Shown: positions 1 through 8,903, counted from the first letter of the stretch. The stretch is 64,000 nt of DNA from Actinomycetota bacterium (GCA_018268465.1 JAFDWN010000024.1:1-64000), one strand, 5' to 3'. Notes: generated from the sequence alone by a model not told the origin. Numbers and translations are program-made.

Positions 1-51
1 GTCCTCTTACTACGCACGCTCGCGAAGGGGGTGCGAAGGGGGGTGCGGGGG

Positions 52-729
52 TCAGCTGCGCAGCCTGTCGATGAGCAGCCGGATCTGGATGTCGAAGACC
101 AGTTTCGGGTCGGTCAAAGTGTCCGCACCGTACTGGCCGAACACCTCGAGGCTGATCGCGCCGACGAGGCCCGCCCACAGCATGAAGCATTTGGCGACTG
201 CGATGTCGTCACCGGTGAAGCCGAAATCGGCCCGCAGCCGGTCGAAATCCGACGATAGTGGTTGCGGCACAGATGTATTCGTGACAGGGATGTCGCCGGC
301 GGCGATTCCCGCCGCGATCGCGCGGAACGCCGCCGCGACGACGCGGGTGCCGGGGCCCACGGTGCGATCGGCCGGAGCTTCGTAGCCGGGAACGGGACTG
401 CCGTACAACAATGCCCACCGCGCCGGCTGGTCGGTCGCCCAGGACCGGACGGTGTGCGCGATACCCAGAAGCTGCGCCTGCCAGGATTCGCCGCCGGCGC
501 AGGCCTCATCCACCGCATCGGCCAGTTCGGTGTAGGCGTCGACAACCAGCAGCGTCAGCAGCTCGTCGCGACTGGCCACATAGCGATAGACGGCCGACGA
601 GACCATGCCCAGATCGCGGGCGATCGCCCGCAGTGACAGCGCCGCCGCACCGTCGGTGGTGAGATGGCGGCGGCCGTATTCGATGATCTGCGCCTCGATG
701 CGGTCACGCGCGTCCTGCCGTTTGCCCAT
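52..729 (-). CDS. TetR family transcriptional regulator
   Basis: This 225-residue protein has the TetR layout: an N-terminal helix-turn-helix at about residues 30-55 (LSLRAIARDLGMVSSAVYRY) followed by a helical ligand-binding domain. The ATG at 727-729 was chosen because the HTH then sits at the usual distance from the N-terminus; the longer reading frame runs back into the operator region. It is transcribed divergently from an F420-type nitroreductase gene, with two palindromic sites between them, so it probably represses itself and that neighbour. The ligand is unknown. Confidence 0.93.
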   Translation of the reverse strand: MGKRQDARDRIEAQIIEYGRRHLTTDGAAALSLRAIARDLGMVSSAVYRYVASRDELLTLLVVDAYTELADAVDEACAGGESWQAQLLGIAHTVRSWATDQPARWALLYGSPVPGYEAPADRTVGPGTRVVAAAFRAIAAGIAAGDIPVTNTSVPQPLSSDFDRLRADFGFTGDDIAVAKCFMLWAGLVGAISLEVFGQYGADTLTDPKLVFDIQIRLLIDRLRS

Positions 730-750
730 GGTCCCAGTGTGACATAAAAC

Positions 751-765
751 GAGAGCGATGCTCTT
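751..765. promoter_or_regulatory. Probable TetR operator, site 1
   Basis: The inverted repeat GAGAGC-GAT-GCTCTT lies 21 bases upstream of the TetR start. It has five of six matching arm positions and shares the flank AACGAGAGC with the second site at 806-820. Binding here would cover the regulator's own promoter. The assignment to the adjacent regulator is inferred from position and symmetry. Confidence 0.7.
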
Positions 766-805
766 GAATTCTGTGCGATGCGAAGGCATAGTGGGTACCG
801 GAAAC

Positions 806-820
806 GAGAGCGCTGCTCTC
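806..820. promoter_or_regulatory. Probable TetR operator, site 2 (perfect palindrome)
   Basis: This is a perfect inverted repeat, GAGAGC-GCT-GCTCTC, 22 bases upstream of the nitroreductase start. It repeats site 1 with a centre-to-centre distance of 55 bp, about five helical turns, so both sites lie on the same DNA face. One regulator probably controls both divergent genes. Confidence 0.75.
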
Positions 821-842
821 CAGACACCGAAAGGCCACTCCC

Positions 843-1283
843 ATGACCACGCGCTACGACATTCCTCATCGCTCCGCACGCATCGGCAACCAGGTGGTGC
901 TCTGGCTGGCGGAGGCCGGGATCAGCATCGCGGGCACCCGGGCGCTGCGGGTCCGCGGCCGCACGTCCGGGAAGCTGCGCGGTGTGGTCATCAACCTGCT
1001 CACCGTCGACGGCACCGATTACGTGGTGTCCCCACGCGGAAACACCCAGTGGGCGCGCAACGCGCGCGCAGCCGGCTACGTCGAGATGGGGCCGCGCTGG
1101 CGCAGCAGGCGGATGCGCGTGCTCGAGGTCGCCGACGACGCCAAACCCGAACTGCTCAAACGCTATCTGGACAGGTGGTACTGGGAGGTCAAGAACCACA
1201 TGGGCGGGCTCACCCCGACATCCACCGATGACGAACTGCGTGCGGGCGCCCCGTCGATCCCGATCTTCGAGCTGGCTCGCTGA
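843..1283 (+). CDS. Nitroreductase/deazaflavin (F420)-dependent oxidoreductase family protein
   Basis: This 146-residue protein matches the Ddn-like split beta-barrel family of actinobacterial F420H2-dependent quinone and nitro reductases. Visible family features are the N-terminal RSARIGNQVVLWLAEAG helix, then TRALRVRGRTSGKLRGVVINLL and YVVSPRGNTQWARNARAAG, the conserved phosphate-binding (G-R-x-S-G-K-x-R) and G-x-x-x-W-x-x-N elements. It is divergent from the TetR gene and is probably de-repressed when that regulator binds its ligand. It ends two bases from the convergent protease gene. The substrate cannot be read from sequence. Confidence 0.85.
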   Translation: MTTRYDIPHRSARIGNQVVLWLAEAGISIAGTRALRVRGRTSGKLRGVVINLLTVDGTDYVVSPRGNTQWARNARAAGYVEMGPRWRSRRMRVLEVADDAKPELLKRYLDRWYWEVKNHMGGLTPTSTDDELRAGAPSIPIFELAR

Positions 1284-1285
1284 CG

Positions 1286-1957
1286 CTAGGCAGGTGCCGC
1301 GACGGTGGCCGCGATGACATCGCCGCTGGCCTGCCGGCTGGCCGACTCCCACGACACGGCGGCCGGGTACTGACCCCACGTGCTGTTGAACATGCCGATG
1401 ATGACGGCCCGCCCGTCACCGGTGGCGACGTAGACCGGGCCGCCGGAATCGCCCTTCTGGCTGACCACCCCGTTGGCCATGGTGAACCAGCCGTTGTTGA
1501 CGGCTTCGACCGTGCCACAGCTCTCGCCGGTGATCACTCCGAAGTGGCAGACCGGCTGGCCGGGCTGCGGCACCACCGCCGGATCGGACACCAGCGGGCG
1601 CCCGCTCGGCAGGATGTTGTTGACGGTGACGCTGCCGGCCAACGTGATGGCCTCCCAGTCGGAGATCTGGTGGTTGGTGTCGATCGTGGCACCGTCGGGG
1701 GTGTTGTCGCGGTACACGGCCAGGTTGCCGATGTAGTTGCCGTCCCGATCGGTGACGGGACCGCTGCCCCGGCAGTGACCGGCGGTGAACGCGATACGCG
1801 TCTGCGGATCGACGTAACCCAGTGTGCACACGTTGGTGTCCTGGCGGATCTCCATGCCCGGATACACCAGAACACCGGGGTTGGCCTGGGCCGGCGCGGC
1901 CAGCAGCGCCGCGGCGATCGGGAGGATCGCCGCGGCCGACACACCGCGTCCGAGCAC
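1286..1957 (-). CDS. Secreted S1-family (chymotrypsin-like) serine protease
   Basis: This 223-residue protein has a signal peptide (residues 1-26, cleavage after AQA) and a trypsin-like triad: His61 in TAGHC, probable Asp100 in SDWEA and Ser171 in KGDSGGP. Cys44/Cys62 and Cys137/Cys147 could form disulfides. The GTG start is supported by a GGAGGG ribosome binding site four bases upstream. It resembles small mycobacterial secreted S1 proteases and probably acts in the envelope or outside the cell. It lies tail-to-tail with the nitroreductase gene. Confidence 0.87.
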   Translation of the reverse strand: MLGRGVSAAAILPIAAALLAAPAQANPGVLVYPGMEIRQDTNVCTLGYVDPQTRIAFTAGHCRGSGPVTDRDGNYIGNLAVYRDNTPDGATIDTNHQISDWEAITLAGSVTVNNILPSGRPLVSDPAVVPQPGQPVCHFGVITGESCGTVEAVNNGWFTMANGVVSQKGDSGGPVYVATGDGRAVIIGMFNSTWGQYPAAVSWESASRQASGDVIAATVAAPA

Positions 1958-2045
1958 TGCGCCCTCCCATCGCCGGTCCGGTCAAAGGTCCAGGGTACCG
2001 GCGCGGGACGACGTTGGCGCAGCGTATTGAGTTGCCGACCCAGAT

Positions 2046-2672
2046 TTACGGGATCGTCAAAACCTGGCCGGGATGGATCAGGTCGGGGTTGGCGATACCG
2101 CTGGCGTCCGCGATGGACTGATATCTGTTGCCGTCACCGTAGAAGCGTTCCGCGATGGCCCACAGCGTGTCACCCGGGACGACGGTGTAGGTGCGGGGCG
2201 CAGGGGGCGGAGGAGGCGGCGGTGCCGCTTCGGCCGGGGGCGGCGCGGCCGCTTCGGCCGGAGGCTCGGGCGCGGGTTCCTCGGCGGCCGCGGGCACGAC
2301 GTCGGGTTCCGGCGCCGCGGCCGCCGGTTCCGGCACCTCGTCGGTCTCGGTGTTGGACGCCCACGCGGGACCGTCGAACCCGTACAGCACGAGGTTGCGG
2401 TCGTCCTGCAGGACCAGGCGGACGTCCTTGGCACCCTTGGTGTCGCTGTGCCACACCGGTTTGTCAGGTGTGTAGAGGACGAAGTTGCCGTCGGTCTGGA
2501 CCTCGGCGCGCTCGACGTTCTGGCCGTCGGTGCCGGTCGCCCACACCGCCTGCTCCCCCGCGTAGAGCACCAGGTTGCCGTCCTCCTGCAACGTCAGCCG
2601 GTAGGCGCCGTTGCGGGACGTCAGCGACGCGCCCTTGTCCAGCTTCTCACCCTTGAGGAGTCGGTCGGTCAT
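2046..2672 (-). CDS. Bulb-type mannose-binding lectin domain plus LysM protein
   Basis: In this 208-residue protein, residues 1-107 form a B-lectin domain with three copies of the QxDxNxVxY sugar-binding motif (from Q29, Q59 and Q89). A Pro/Ala/Glu-rich linker (about 112-158) follows, then a C-terminal LysM domain (about 161-207, beginning TYTVVPGDTLWAIAERFYG). It could bridge mannose-containing glycans and peptidoglycan. There is no signal peptide from the ATG at 2670-2672, and that start is backed by a GAAAGGGA ribosome binding site, so export would need a non-classical route. Upstream codons in frame overlap the oxidase gene and are unlikely to be used. Confidence 0.88.
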   Translation of the reverse strand: MTDRLLKGEKLDKGASLTSRNGAYRLTLQEDGNLVLYAGEQAVWATGTDGQNVERAEVQTDGNFVLYTPDKPVWHSDTKGAKDVRLVLQDDRNLVLYGFDGPAWASNTETDEVPEPAAAAPEPDVVPAAAEEPAPEPPAEAAAPPPAEAAPPPPPPPAPRTYTVVPGDTLWAIAERFYGDGNRYQSIADASGIANPDLIHPGQVLTIP

Positions 2673-2721
2673 ATCGTCCCTTTCGCCGTAGGCATCGCCG
2701 AGCCTACTGAGCGCCGCGCGG

Positions 2722-4128
2722 TCACGAGTCGAAACCGAGCCCGAGCGCGTCGAGCGTCTTGAGCAGGATGTTGCGGCGTCCCGCGGAATGGTCCGCGCGG
2801 TCCAGCGACCAGCGGGTGGCCTGGATGCCCGCGCTGGCCAGGGGTTCGGGCGGGAACGGCAGGGGGCGCTTGCGCACCATCTCCAATTCGGTGCGCGCGG
2901 TGGGTTTCCCGTCGAGCAGATCGAGGCAGACGTCGGCGGCGAAACGGGTGGCGGCGACCCCGAGGCCGGTGAAACCGTTGACGTAGGCCACCCGGCCGCC
3001 GTGGGCGGTGCCCCAATGCGCGCAGAACCGGGTGTTCGTGTCGATGGCACCGGCCCATCGGTGGCTGAAACGGACGTCGTCGAGCTGTGGGAACGTGATG
3101 AAGAAGTGCGCCGCCAACCGGCGGTAGGTCTGCGGCCGGTCCTCGTAGGCGGCCCGCAGTTTGCGGCCGAAATAATAGACGGCGTCGTAGCCGCCCCACA
3201 CGATGCGGTTGTCCATCGAGAGGCGGTAGTAGTGGAACTGGTTGGCGCTGTCGCCGATCCCCTGCCGTCCCCGCCAGCCGATGCGGTCGAGCTGCTCGTC
3301 GGTGAGCGGTTCGGTCGCTAGCACGTAGTCGTACACCGGCACGGTGTAGAGCCGGTTGCGTTTGACCAGACTCGGGAAGACGTTGGTGGCCAGCACGACC
3401 TGCGTCGCGGTGATGGTGGCGGCCCCGGTGTCCACCCGGATGCTGCCCCCGGTGGATTCCAGCGCCTTGGCGTCGGTGTTCTCGTAGACGCTCACGCCGG
3501 CCTCCGCGCAGGCGCGGGCGAGTTCGAGCGCCAGCTTGGCGGGGTGCACGATCGCGCAGGTGTCGGCACTGAGCAGCCCGGCCAGGTAGGTCGGCGAATG
3601 GACCTCCGCACGGATCTCGGGCAGACCGAGCAGTGTGCCGTGCCCCTCGGCGGCCGCGTCGCGCAGCCAGTCGACCTGATGGGGTTCGGTGGCCACCGAG
3701 AGCATTCCGGTGCGTTGCCACTCGGCGTCCAGGGCCAGCCGCTCGATATCGGCCTGCATACCGTCGAGGTTCTGCAGTCCCAGCGCGTCGAGCTCGTCGA
3801 TGTCCTCGGGCCAGCGGGACTTTCCGTTCTCGAACCCGTGGGTCAGGCTGGCGTCGACGAATCCGCCGTTGCGCCCGGAGGCCGCCCAGCCCACCCGATT
3901 GGCCTCGATGAGCACGATGCGCCGTCCGGGATGGCGTTCGGCGGCGTGCAGCGCGGTCCACAGACCCGTGTAGCCGCCCCCGACGACCAGCAGGTCGCAG
4001 GCGACCGGACCGTCCAAGGCAGGATGACCGGGCCGCGGGATGTCCAGCCACATCGAACCGAACGCGCTTGCGGCAAGGGAACGTTCGATCAGGCCGGGGT
4101 CGACGTGGGCATCAAAGACCGTGTGCAC
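2722..4128 (-). CDS. FAD-dependent amine/amino-acid oxidoreductase (DAO family, PuuB-like)
   Basis: This 468-residue flavoprotein has an N-terminal Rossmann dinucleotide motif (DLLVVGGGYTGLWTALHAAE, about 45-64) followed by IVLIEANRVGWAASGRNGGF, typical of glycine/D-amino-acid oxidase and gamma-glutamylputrescine oxidase homologues. The C-terminal GFTGLGVAATRFAADVCLDLL is the second FAD-contact region. It probably oxidises an amine or secondary amino acid. It starts at a GTG 47 bases after the antiporter gene and may be the distal gene of that unit. No putrescine pathway genes are adjacent, so the substrate stays open. Confidence 0.87.
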   Translation of the reverse strand: MHTVFDAHVDPGLIERSLAASAFGSMWLDIPRPGHPALDGPVACDLLVVGGGYTGLWTALHAAERHPGRRIVLIEANRVGWAASGRNGGFVDASLTHGFENGKSRWPEDIDELDALGLQNLDGMQADIERLALDAEWQRTGMLSVATEPHQVDWLRDAAAEGHGTLLGLPEIRAEVHSPTYLAGLLSADTCAIVHPAKLALELARACAEAGVSVYENTDAKALESTGGSIRVDTGAATITATQVVLATNVFPSLVKRNRLYTVPVYDYVLATEPLTDEQLDRIGWRGRQGIGDSANQFHYYRLSMDNRIVWGGYDAVYYFGRKLRAAYEDRPQTYRRLAAHFFITFPQLDDVRFSHRWAGAIDTNTRFCAHWGTAHGGRVAYVNGFTGLGVAATRFAADVCLDLLDGKPTARTELEMVRKRPLPFPPEPLASAGIQATRWSLDRADHSAGRRNILLKTLDALGLGFDS

Positions 4129-4175
4129 ACCGCGGACAATACGGGTTCGCTGCCGTGGCGGGCGGGCATTGGGTG

Positions 4176-5360
4176 CTACCGCGTTTCGGGCGCGGGCGGC
4201 GGGCCGCCGATCGCCGGCCGGTGCCGTGGCAGCCGCCCCCCGGTGTAGCGGGTGAGCACCGGGCCGACGATGGCCAGGATGAACACGTACGGCGTGGCGA
4301 CGGCGGCGACCGCCGCGATGGACGTCCCGACGAGTCCGATGATCACCAGCGAGAATTCGCCGCGCGCGATCAGCGCAGTGCCCGCGCGCAACTGCCCGGG
4401 CCGCCCGACGCCTTCGCGCCGGGCGGCGAACTGTCCGGTCACCACCTTCGTACCCGCGGTGACGATGGCCAGCACCATCGCGGCCGGCAGCATCGGCAGC
4501 AGATCCGTCGGGTCGACCGCGACGCCGATCGCCAGGAAGAAGATCGCCGCGAACAGATCGCGCAGCGGGCTGAGCACCGTGCGGGCCCGCTCGGCGGCCT
4601 CTCCGGTGAGGGTGAGTCCGACCAGGAACGCACCCACCGCCGCCGACGCGTGGACGAATTCGGCGAGGGCCGCGACGATCAGGGTCAGGCCCATGACTCG
4701 CAACAGCAGCTGCTCGTTGTCGGGATGGGCCACCAGCCGGCCGACGTGGTGACCCCAGTGGAAGGACGCGACGAACGCCATTCCGAGGGCGGCGACGGCG
4801 ATCGCCATCCCGAACAGCGCCTGCGGCCAGGTGCCCCCGGTGGCGAGCACGGCCAGCAGCGGCAGGTACGCCGCCATGGCGAAGTCCTCGAGCACCAGCA
4901 CCGACAGCACCGCGGGCGTTTCGCGGTTACCGAGCCTGCGCAGGTCGCCCAGCAGCCGGGCGATCACCCCCGACGACGAGATGTAGGTGATACCGGCCAA
5001 CGCGAGGATGCCCACGGTGTTCAGGCCGAGCAGCCAGCCGGCGACTGCGCCGGGAACGGCGTTGAGGACGAGGTCGACCCACGCCGACGGCAGGTGGCGG
5101 CGCAAGCTGCCGGCGAACTCGCCGATCGAGAACTCCAGGCCGAGGGTGAGCAGGAGCAGCACCACGCCGATGGACGCGCCGGTGCTGATGAAGTTCGCCG
5201 CCGCGGGGACCGGGGCGATACCCCCCTCGCCGAGAGCGAGGCCCGCGAGGAGGTAGAGCGGAATCGGCGACAGCGCGAATCGGCGCGCGGCGGTGCCCAT
5301 CACGGTCAGCGCCGTGAGGATGATGCCGAGTTCGAGCAGCAGTACCGCCGAAACCTGCAC
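4176..5360 (-). CDS. khtU: K+/H+ antiporter membrane subunit, CPA2/Kef type (KhtU-like)
   Basis: This 394-residue integral membrane protein has about 12 hydrophobic segments. The hallmark CPA2 stretches are GVVLLLLTLGLEFSIGEF, ITYISSSGVIARLLGDL and VLVLEDFAMAAYL. It lacks a fused TrkA-N/TrkA-C tail, and the gene three bases upstream supplies that regulatory domain separately, as in Bacillus KhtTU. The GTG start is preceded by GGAGG inside the end of khtT. It should expel K+ in exchange for protons during alkaline or electrophile stress. The ion specificity is inferred from the pairing. Confidence 0.87.
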   Translation of the reverse strand: MQVSAVLLLELGIILTALTVMGTAARRFALSPIPLYLLAGLALGEGGIAPVPAAANFISTGASIGVVLLLLTLGLEFSIGEFAGSLRRHLPSAWVDLVLNAVPGAVAGWLLGLNTVGILALAGITYISSSGVIARLLGDLRRLGNRETPAVLSVLVLEDFAMAAYLPLLAVLATGGTWPQALFGMAIAVAALGMAFVASFHWGHHVGRLVAHPDNEQLLLRVMGLTLIVAALAEFVHASAAVGAFLVGLTLTGEAAERARTVLSPLRDLFAAIFFLAIGVAVDPTDLLPMLPAAMVLAIVTAGTKVVTGQFAARREGVGRPGQLRAGTALIARGEFSLVIIGLVGTSIAAVAAVATPYVFILAIVGPVLTRYTGGRLPRHRPAIGGPPPAPETR

Positions 5361-5363
5361 GGA

Positions 5364-5846
5364 TCAGCCTCCGGAGACGATCTGTTCCACTCCGGCGATG
5401 CCGTCCGCGGTGCCGATGACCACCAGCACGTCGCCGGCCCGCAGCAGTTCGGCGGGTCCCGGCGAGGCGAGCACTTCCTCGTCGCGGACAATCGCGACGA
5501 TCGACGCACCGGTGCGGGTGCGGGCCCGGGTGTCGCCCAGCGGATGGTCGACGTACGGGCTGCCGGCGCGGATCGGGAGTTGCCCGGCGTTGAGGCCGGG
5601 CACCTCCCGGGTCAGGTCGGCGAATCTCTCCGCGATGCGCGGTGCTCCGAGGATCTGGGCCAGTGCTTCGGCTTCGTCGTCGGTGAGCCGGAACACCTGG
5701 TGGGCCTGGTCGGGGTCCTCGCGCGGGTAGACGACGACCTCGAAATCGCCGGTGCGCCTGGCGACGACGCCGATGCGGTCGCCGTCGCGGTTCTCGAATT
5801 CGAACCGCAGACCGACACCGGGCAGCATGACCTCTTTGACATCCAT
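5364..5846 (-). CDS. khtT: Cation:proton antiporter regulatory subunit (KhtT-like, RCK/TrkA-C domain)
   Basis: The first half of this 160-residue soluble protein (MDVKEVMLPGVGLRFEFENRDG) is the KhtT-type N-terminal domain. The second half is a TrkA-C (RCK C-lobe) nucleotide-binding domain ending LLRAGDVLVVIGTADGIAGVEQIVSGG. It would gate the antiporter encoded immediately downstream, responding to nucleotide and pH as known for Bacillus KhtT. Tight spacing implies translational coupling. No transmembrane segment is seen. Confidence 0.87.
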   Translation of the reverse strand: MDVKEVMLPGVGLRFEFENRDGDRIGVVARRTGDFEVVVYPREDPDQAHQVFRLTDDEAEALAQILGAPRIAERFADLTREVPGLNAGQLPIRAGSPYVDHPLGDTRARTRTGASIVAIVRDEEVLASPGPAELLRAGDVLVVIGTADGIAGVEQIVSGG

Positions 5847-5902
5847 GAGGCCATATTCGGTGACGGTGCCGGGCCGTGCTGGCGTACCGGCTGAATGGGC
5901 CG

Positions 5903-6820
5903 CTACCTATTCGCGCCGACGGCGGTGGGCCGTGCCGGCGCGGGTGCCCACCCGGGCGGGCCGAAGACATAGCCGAGGCGGTCACGCCACCGCGCGGCCC
6001 GGCGGACGTCGTGTGCGATGGCCACGTATTCGTGGGTCTGCAGGGTCCAGATGTTGACGCTGTCGACGGGTTTGGTCAGGCCGTAGTGGGGACGGAACAG
6101 CTCGGGTGAGAAGGTGCCGAACAGCCGATCCCACACGATGAGGATGCCCCCGTAGTTGCGGTCCAGGTATTCGGCGTCCATCCCATGGTGCACCCGGTGG
6201 TGCGATGGTGTGTTGAAGACGAATTCGATTGGCCACCAAAGCTTGTCGATGCGCTCGGTGTGAATCCAGAACTGGTAGACGAGATTGACCGAGAACGCGG
6301 CGAACACCATCCACGGTGGCACCCCCAGCAGTGGCAGGGGTAACCACATCAGGATCTCGCCGCTGTTGTTCCACTTCTGGCGCAGTGCGGTGGCGAAGTT
6401 GAAGTACTCGCTGGAGTGGTGGGCCTGATGGGTCGCCCAGATCAGGCGGACCCGGTGCGCGATGCGGTGATAGGCATAGAACAACAAGTCGACGCCGACG
6501 ATCGCGATCACCCACGTGTACCACTGTGTCGACGGCAGGTGCCACGGCACGACATAGGCGTAGAGCGCGGCATATCCCAGGAGTGCCACGAACTTCCAGC
6601 CGGCCGTGGTGGCGACCGACACCAACCCCATCGAGATGCTGGCCCATGCGTCGCGCCGGGCGTAGGCGCCCGCAGGCGCCCTGTCGCCCTCGGCGTGCTC
6701 CAGCCGCCGCGCCGCCGTCCATTCGAGGATCAGCAGCAGTAGGAAGAACGGGATGGCGAACAGCACGGGATCGCGCATCTGCGGTGGCAGCGCGTCCAGC
6801 ACCGCACGCATTGTGTCCAC
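5903..6820 (-). CDS. Sterol desaturase / fatty acid hydroxylase superfamily membrane protein
   Basis: This 305-residue membrane protein has the di-iron histidine clusters of the family: HRIAH (118-122), HQAHH (131-135) and HHRVHH (207-212), with an extra His187 in YQFWIHTE. Four or five hydrophobic segments surround them. Such enzymes desaturate or hydroxylate sterols, carotenoids or fatty acids using O2. No electron-transfer partner lies next to it. It is oriented with the esterase gene upstream, 35 bases away, and could be co-transcribed. The substrate is unknown. Confidence 0.88.
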   Translation of the reverse strand: MDTMRAVLDALPPQMRDPVLFAIPFFLLLLILEWTAARRLEHAEGDRAPAGAYARRDAWASISMGLVSVATTAGWKFVALLGYAALYAYVVPWHLPSTQWYTWVIAIVGVDLLFYAYHRIAHRVRLIWATHQAHHSSEYFNFATALRQKWNNSGEILMWLPLPLLGVPPWMVFAAFSVNLVYQFWIHTERIDKLWWPIEFVFNTPSHHRVHHGMDAEYLDRNYGGILIVWDRLFGTFSPELFRPHYGLTKPVDSVNIWTLQTHEYVAIAHDVRRAARWRDRLGYVFGPPGWAPAPARPTAVGANR

Positions 6821-6855
6821 CGTCGCACCTCCGCGGTGAGTGTATCCGCCGGGGG

Positions 6856-8427
6856 CTACCGGAAGTTGAGCACCTGATCGCCCCAGGCGGTGCGGATGTC
6901 GCCGTCGAGGTCTTCGACCACCGCGTCGTGTTTGTCGATGACCAGGGTGGCCCGGTCATCGGCACGGTAGCGCCGCCATACCGGTTCACCGGGTGGTCCG
7001 GCGGGGTCGGCGGTGGCGGCGAAGTTGACCCACCGCCGCTGCATCCGCTCCGACACCGCTCTGCCGTCTTTGAGCCCGCCGAGCTTGAATGTCGGATCCT
7101 TGGGCCCGGCGATCAGATTGCCCCACACGTACGGCAATTCGGTCGCGTGGGCGGCGCCCAGCCGAATCATCCGCAGCAGTCGCGTCGACCAGTCGAAGCG
7201 GTAGAGATACACCGGGGCCACGGCGTCGTGCCCGTCGGCGAACCACACCGACGGCATCCGGAACCCGACGTCGCGGGCGACGTGCAGGCCCAGCACCTTG
7301 GGACGTTTGCGCGGGTATGCCGACAGGATGTCGGCTTCACTGGGGATCTGCAGCCCGGGCTGTTCGGCGGCGATCGTGGTGAACATCGTCCTGAGGGCGT
7401 CGGGGGTGATCGGCATCAACGGCGACTTCATCCACCGGAACAGCGCCGCCTCATGCTCGTTGGTGCCGATGATCAACGGCACCGGATGCGATCTCCCCTC
7501 CCGCGCCACCTTCACCGGGTAGTCCGGCACGAGGTCACCGTCGATGATCGGGGCGAACGCCAGCGTGCCCGGGGTCTGTTGGGGCACCTCGTTGAAGGCC
7601 CGTTTCGCGGCCGCCAGGATCGCCGGCAGCGGCGCGTCGACGAGCCGTTTCGCCTCGTCCTGGGCGACGCCAAGCAGGTCGAGCAGCTGCGCGGCCATCC
7701 GGCGGCCCCGCTCGGCGTCGTACACCGAGGTCGCCGGTGAGCTCTGGGCGATGGCGGCGGAGAACAGCCCCGCCGCGGCGGGACTCGTCAGCAGGGTGGT
7801 GACGATGCCGCCGCCGGCGGATTCGCCGAACAGCGTGACCCGCTCGGGATCTCCGCCGAATGCGGCGATGTTGTCGCGGACCCACTGCAGCGCGAACAAC
7901 ACGTCGCGCAGGCCGGGATTGGTGTCGAACAGGCCGGGTCCGAACGACGAGAGGTCCAGGAAGCCGAATGCGCCGAGCCGGTAGTTGAGGGTGACGACGA
8001 CCACGTCGCCGCCGGCGGCCAGCGCACGTCCGTGATACAGCGACTGGCTGGCCGCCCCGATCACGTACGCGCCGCCGTGCACCCACACCATCACCGGTTT
8101 GCCCGCCCCGGGTTCGGTGCCCGGGGGCGCCCACACGTTGAGGACCAGGCTGTCCTCACCCTGCGGTGCGCCGAGGTCGAGCGGGATACGCGGGTCGGTG
8201 GGCTGCGGGCAGGACGGGCCGACCCTGGCGGCGTCGGCGACCTCACGCCACGGAGCGGGTGGTTGCGGGGCGCGCCAGCGCAGTTCGCCGACGGGTGCGG
8301 CGGCGTAGCGGATGCCCTTCCAGGCCTTCACGGTTCCGTCGTCAGTTCCCCGGACGGGGCCGTGGGTGGTCTCCACGACGGGCCGATCGAGCAGGACAGC
8401 GCCGGTCGAGGGGGCGGCATCGGTCAC
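6856..8427 (-). CDS. Type B carboxylesterase
   Basis: This 523-residue alpha/beta hydrolase has the type B signature EDSLVLNVWAP (about 91-101), the oxyanion-hole WVHGGAYVIG, and the nucleophile elbow FGESAGG with Ser203. A candidate acidic residue is in GTNEHEAALF, and the base is probably the His of GAAHATELPYVWGN. The GTG at 8425-8427 is preferred over upstream starts because GGAAGGAG sits nine bases before it. There is no signal peptide, so it is probably cytoplasmic. It hydrolyses esters of unknown nature. Confidence 0.87.
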   Translation of the reverse strand: MTDAAPSTGAVLLDRPVVETTHGPVRGTDDGTVKAWKGIRYAAAPVGELRWRAPQPPAPWREVADAARVGPSCPQPTDPRIPLDLGAPQGEDSLVLNVWAPPGTEPGAGKPVMVWVHGGAYVIGAASQSLYHGRALAAGGDVVVVTLNYRLGAFGFLDLSSFGPGLFDTNPGLRDVLFALQWVRDNIAAFGGDPERVTLFGESAGGGIVTTLLTSPAAAGLFSAAIAQSSPATSVYDAERGRRMAAQLLDLLGVAQDEAKRLVDAPLPAILAAAKRAFNEVPQQTPGTLAFAPIIDGDLVPDYPVKVAREGRSHPVPLIIGTNEHEAALFRWMKSPLMPITPDALRTMFTTIAAEQPGLQIPSEADILSAYPRKRPKVLGLHVARDVGFRMPSVWFADGHDAVAPVYLYRFDWSTRLLRMIRLGAAHATELPYVWGNLIAGPKDPTFKLGGLKDGRAVSERMQRRWVNFAATADPAGPPGEPVWRRYRADDRATLVIDKHDAVVEDLDGDIRTAWGDQVLNFR

Positions 8428-8558
8428 GAATGCACTCTCCTTCCGGTGAGACGTCAACTTAGCCAGGCTACTCACAGACGGTGGTGGGCCCGCCGAACAG
8501 CGCATCGGCGCACCGTGCGGCACGGCACGCCGACCGGGCCCTCGGCTAGTTTGTAGCC

Positions 8559-8903
8559 GTGCACAAGTGGGCGTTGTTGCTGGCGGCCATCGTCACCGAG
8601 GTCGCGGCAACGCTGTCGCTGCGGGCGTCCCAGGATCATTCGGCCTGGCTGGCGGTGGTAGTGGCGGGTTACGTCAGCTCGTTCCTGTTGCTGACGCTGG
8701 TCCTGCGCACGGGCATGCCGGTGGGTGTGGCCTACGGCATCTGGGGTGCCCTCGGCACCGCGACCACCGCCGTGCTCGGTGCCGCGCTCTTCGGTGATCC
8801 CTTCACGTGGCCGATCGTGGCGGGTATCGGCCTGATCATCGGCGGGGTGCTGCTCATCGAGCTTGGATCGCATCCGGCCCGCGCCGGGGAGCCCTCGGCA
8901 TGA
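8559..8903 (+). CDS. Small multidrug resistance (SMR) efflux subunit 1
   Basis: This 114-residue, four-helix protein has the invariant membrane-embedded glutamate of SMR proteins in helix 1 (AIVTEVAATLSLRAS, Glu14) and the helix 3 signature GVAYGIWGALGTA. It starts at GTG, and its stop overlaps the start of a second SMR gene by four bases (ATGA). Such pairs, like EbrAB or YkkCD, usually act as heterodimers with opposed topology and export cationic drugs, or guanidinium in some subfamilies. No riboswitch-like leader is evident in the 131 bases upstream. Confidence 0.92.
   Translation: MHKWALLLAAIVTEVAATLSLRASQDHSAWLAVVVAGYVSSFLLLTLVLRTGMPVGVAYGIWGALGTATTAVLGAALFGDPFTWPIVAGIGLIIGGVLLIELGSHPARAGEPSA

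Noticed and set aside
4068-5894. A 608-codon plus-strand open frame opposite khtU and khtT
   Set aside because: It is a low-complexity Gln/Arg/Asp/Gly translation mirroring two well-supported minus-strand genes, and no ribosome binding site was seen.
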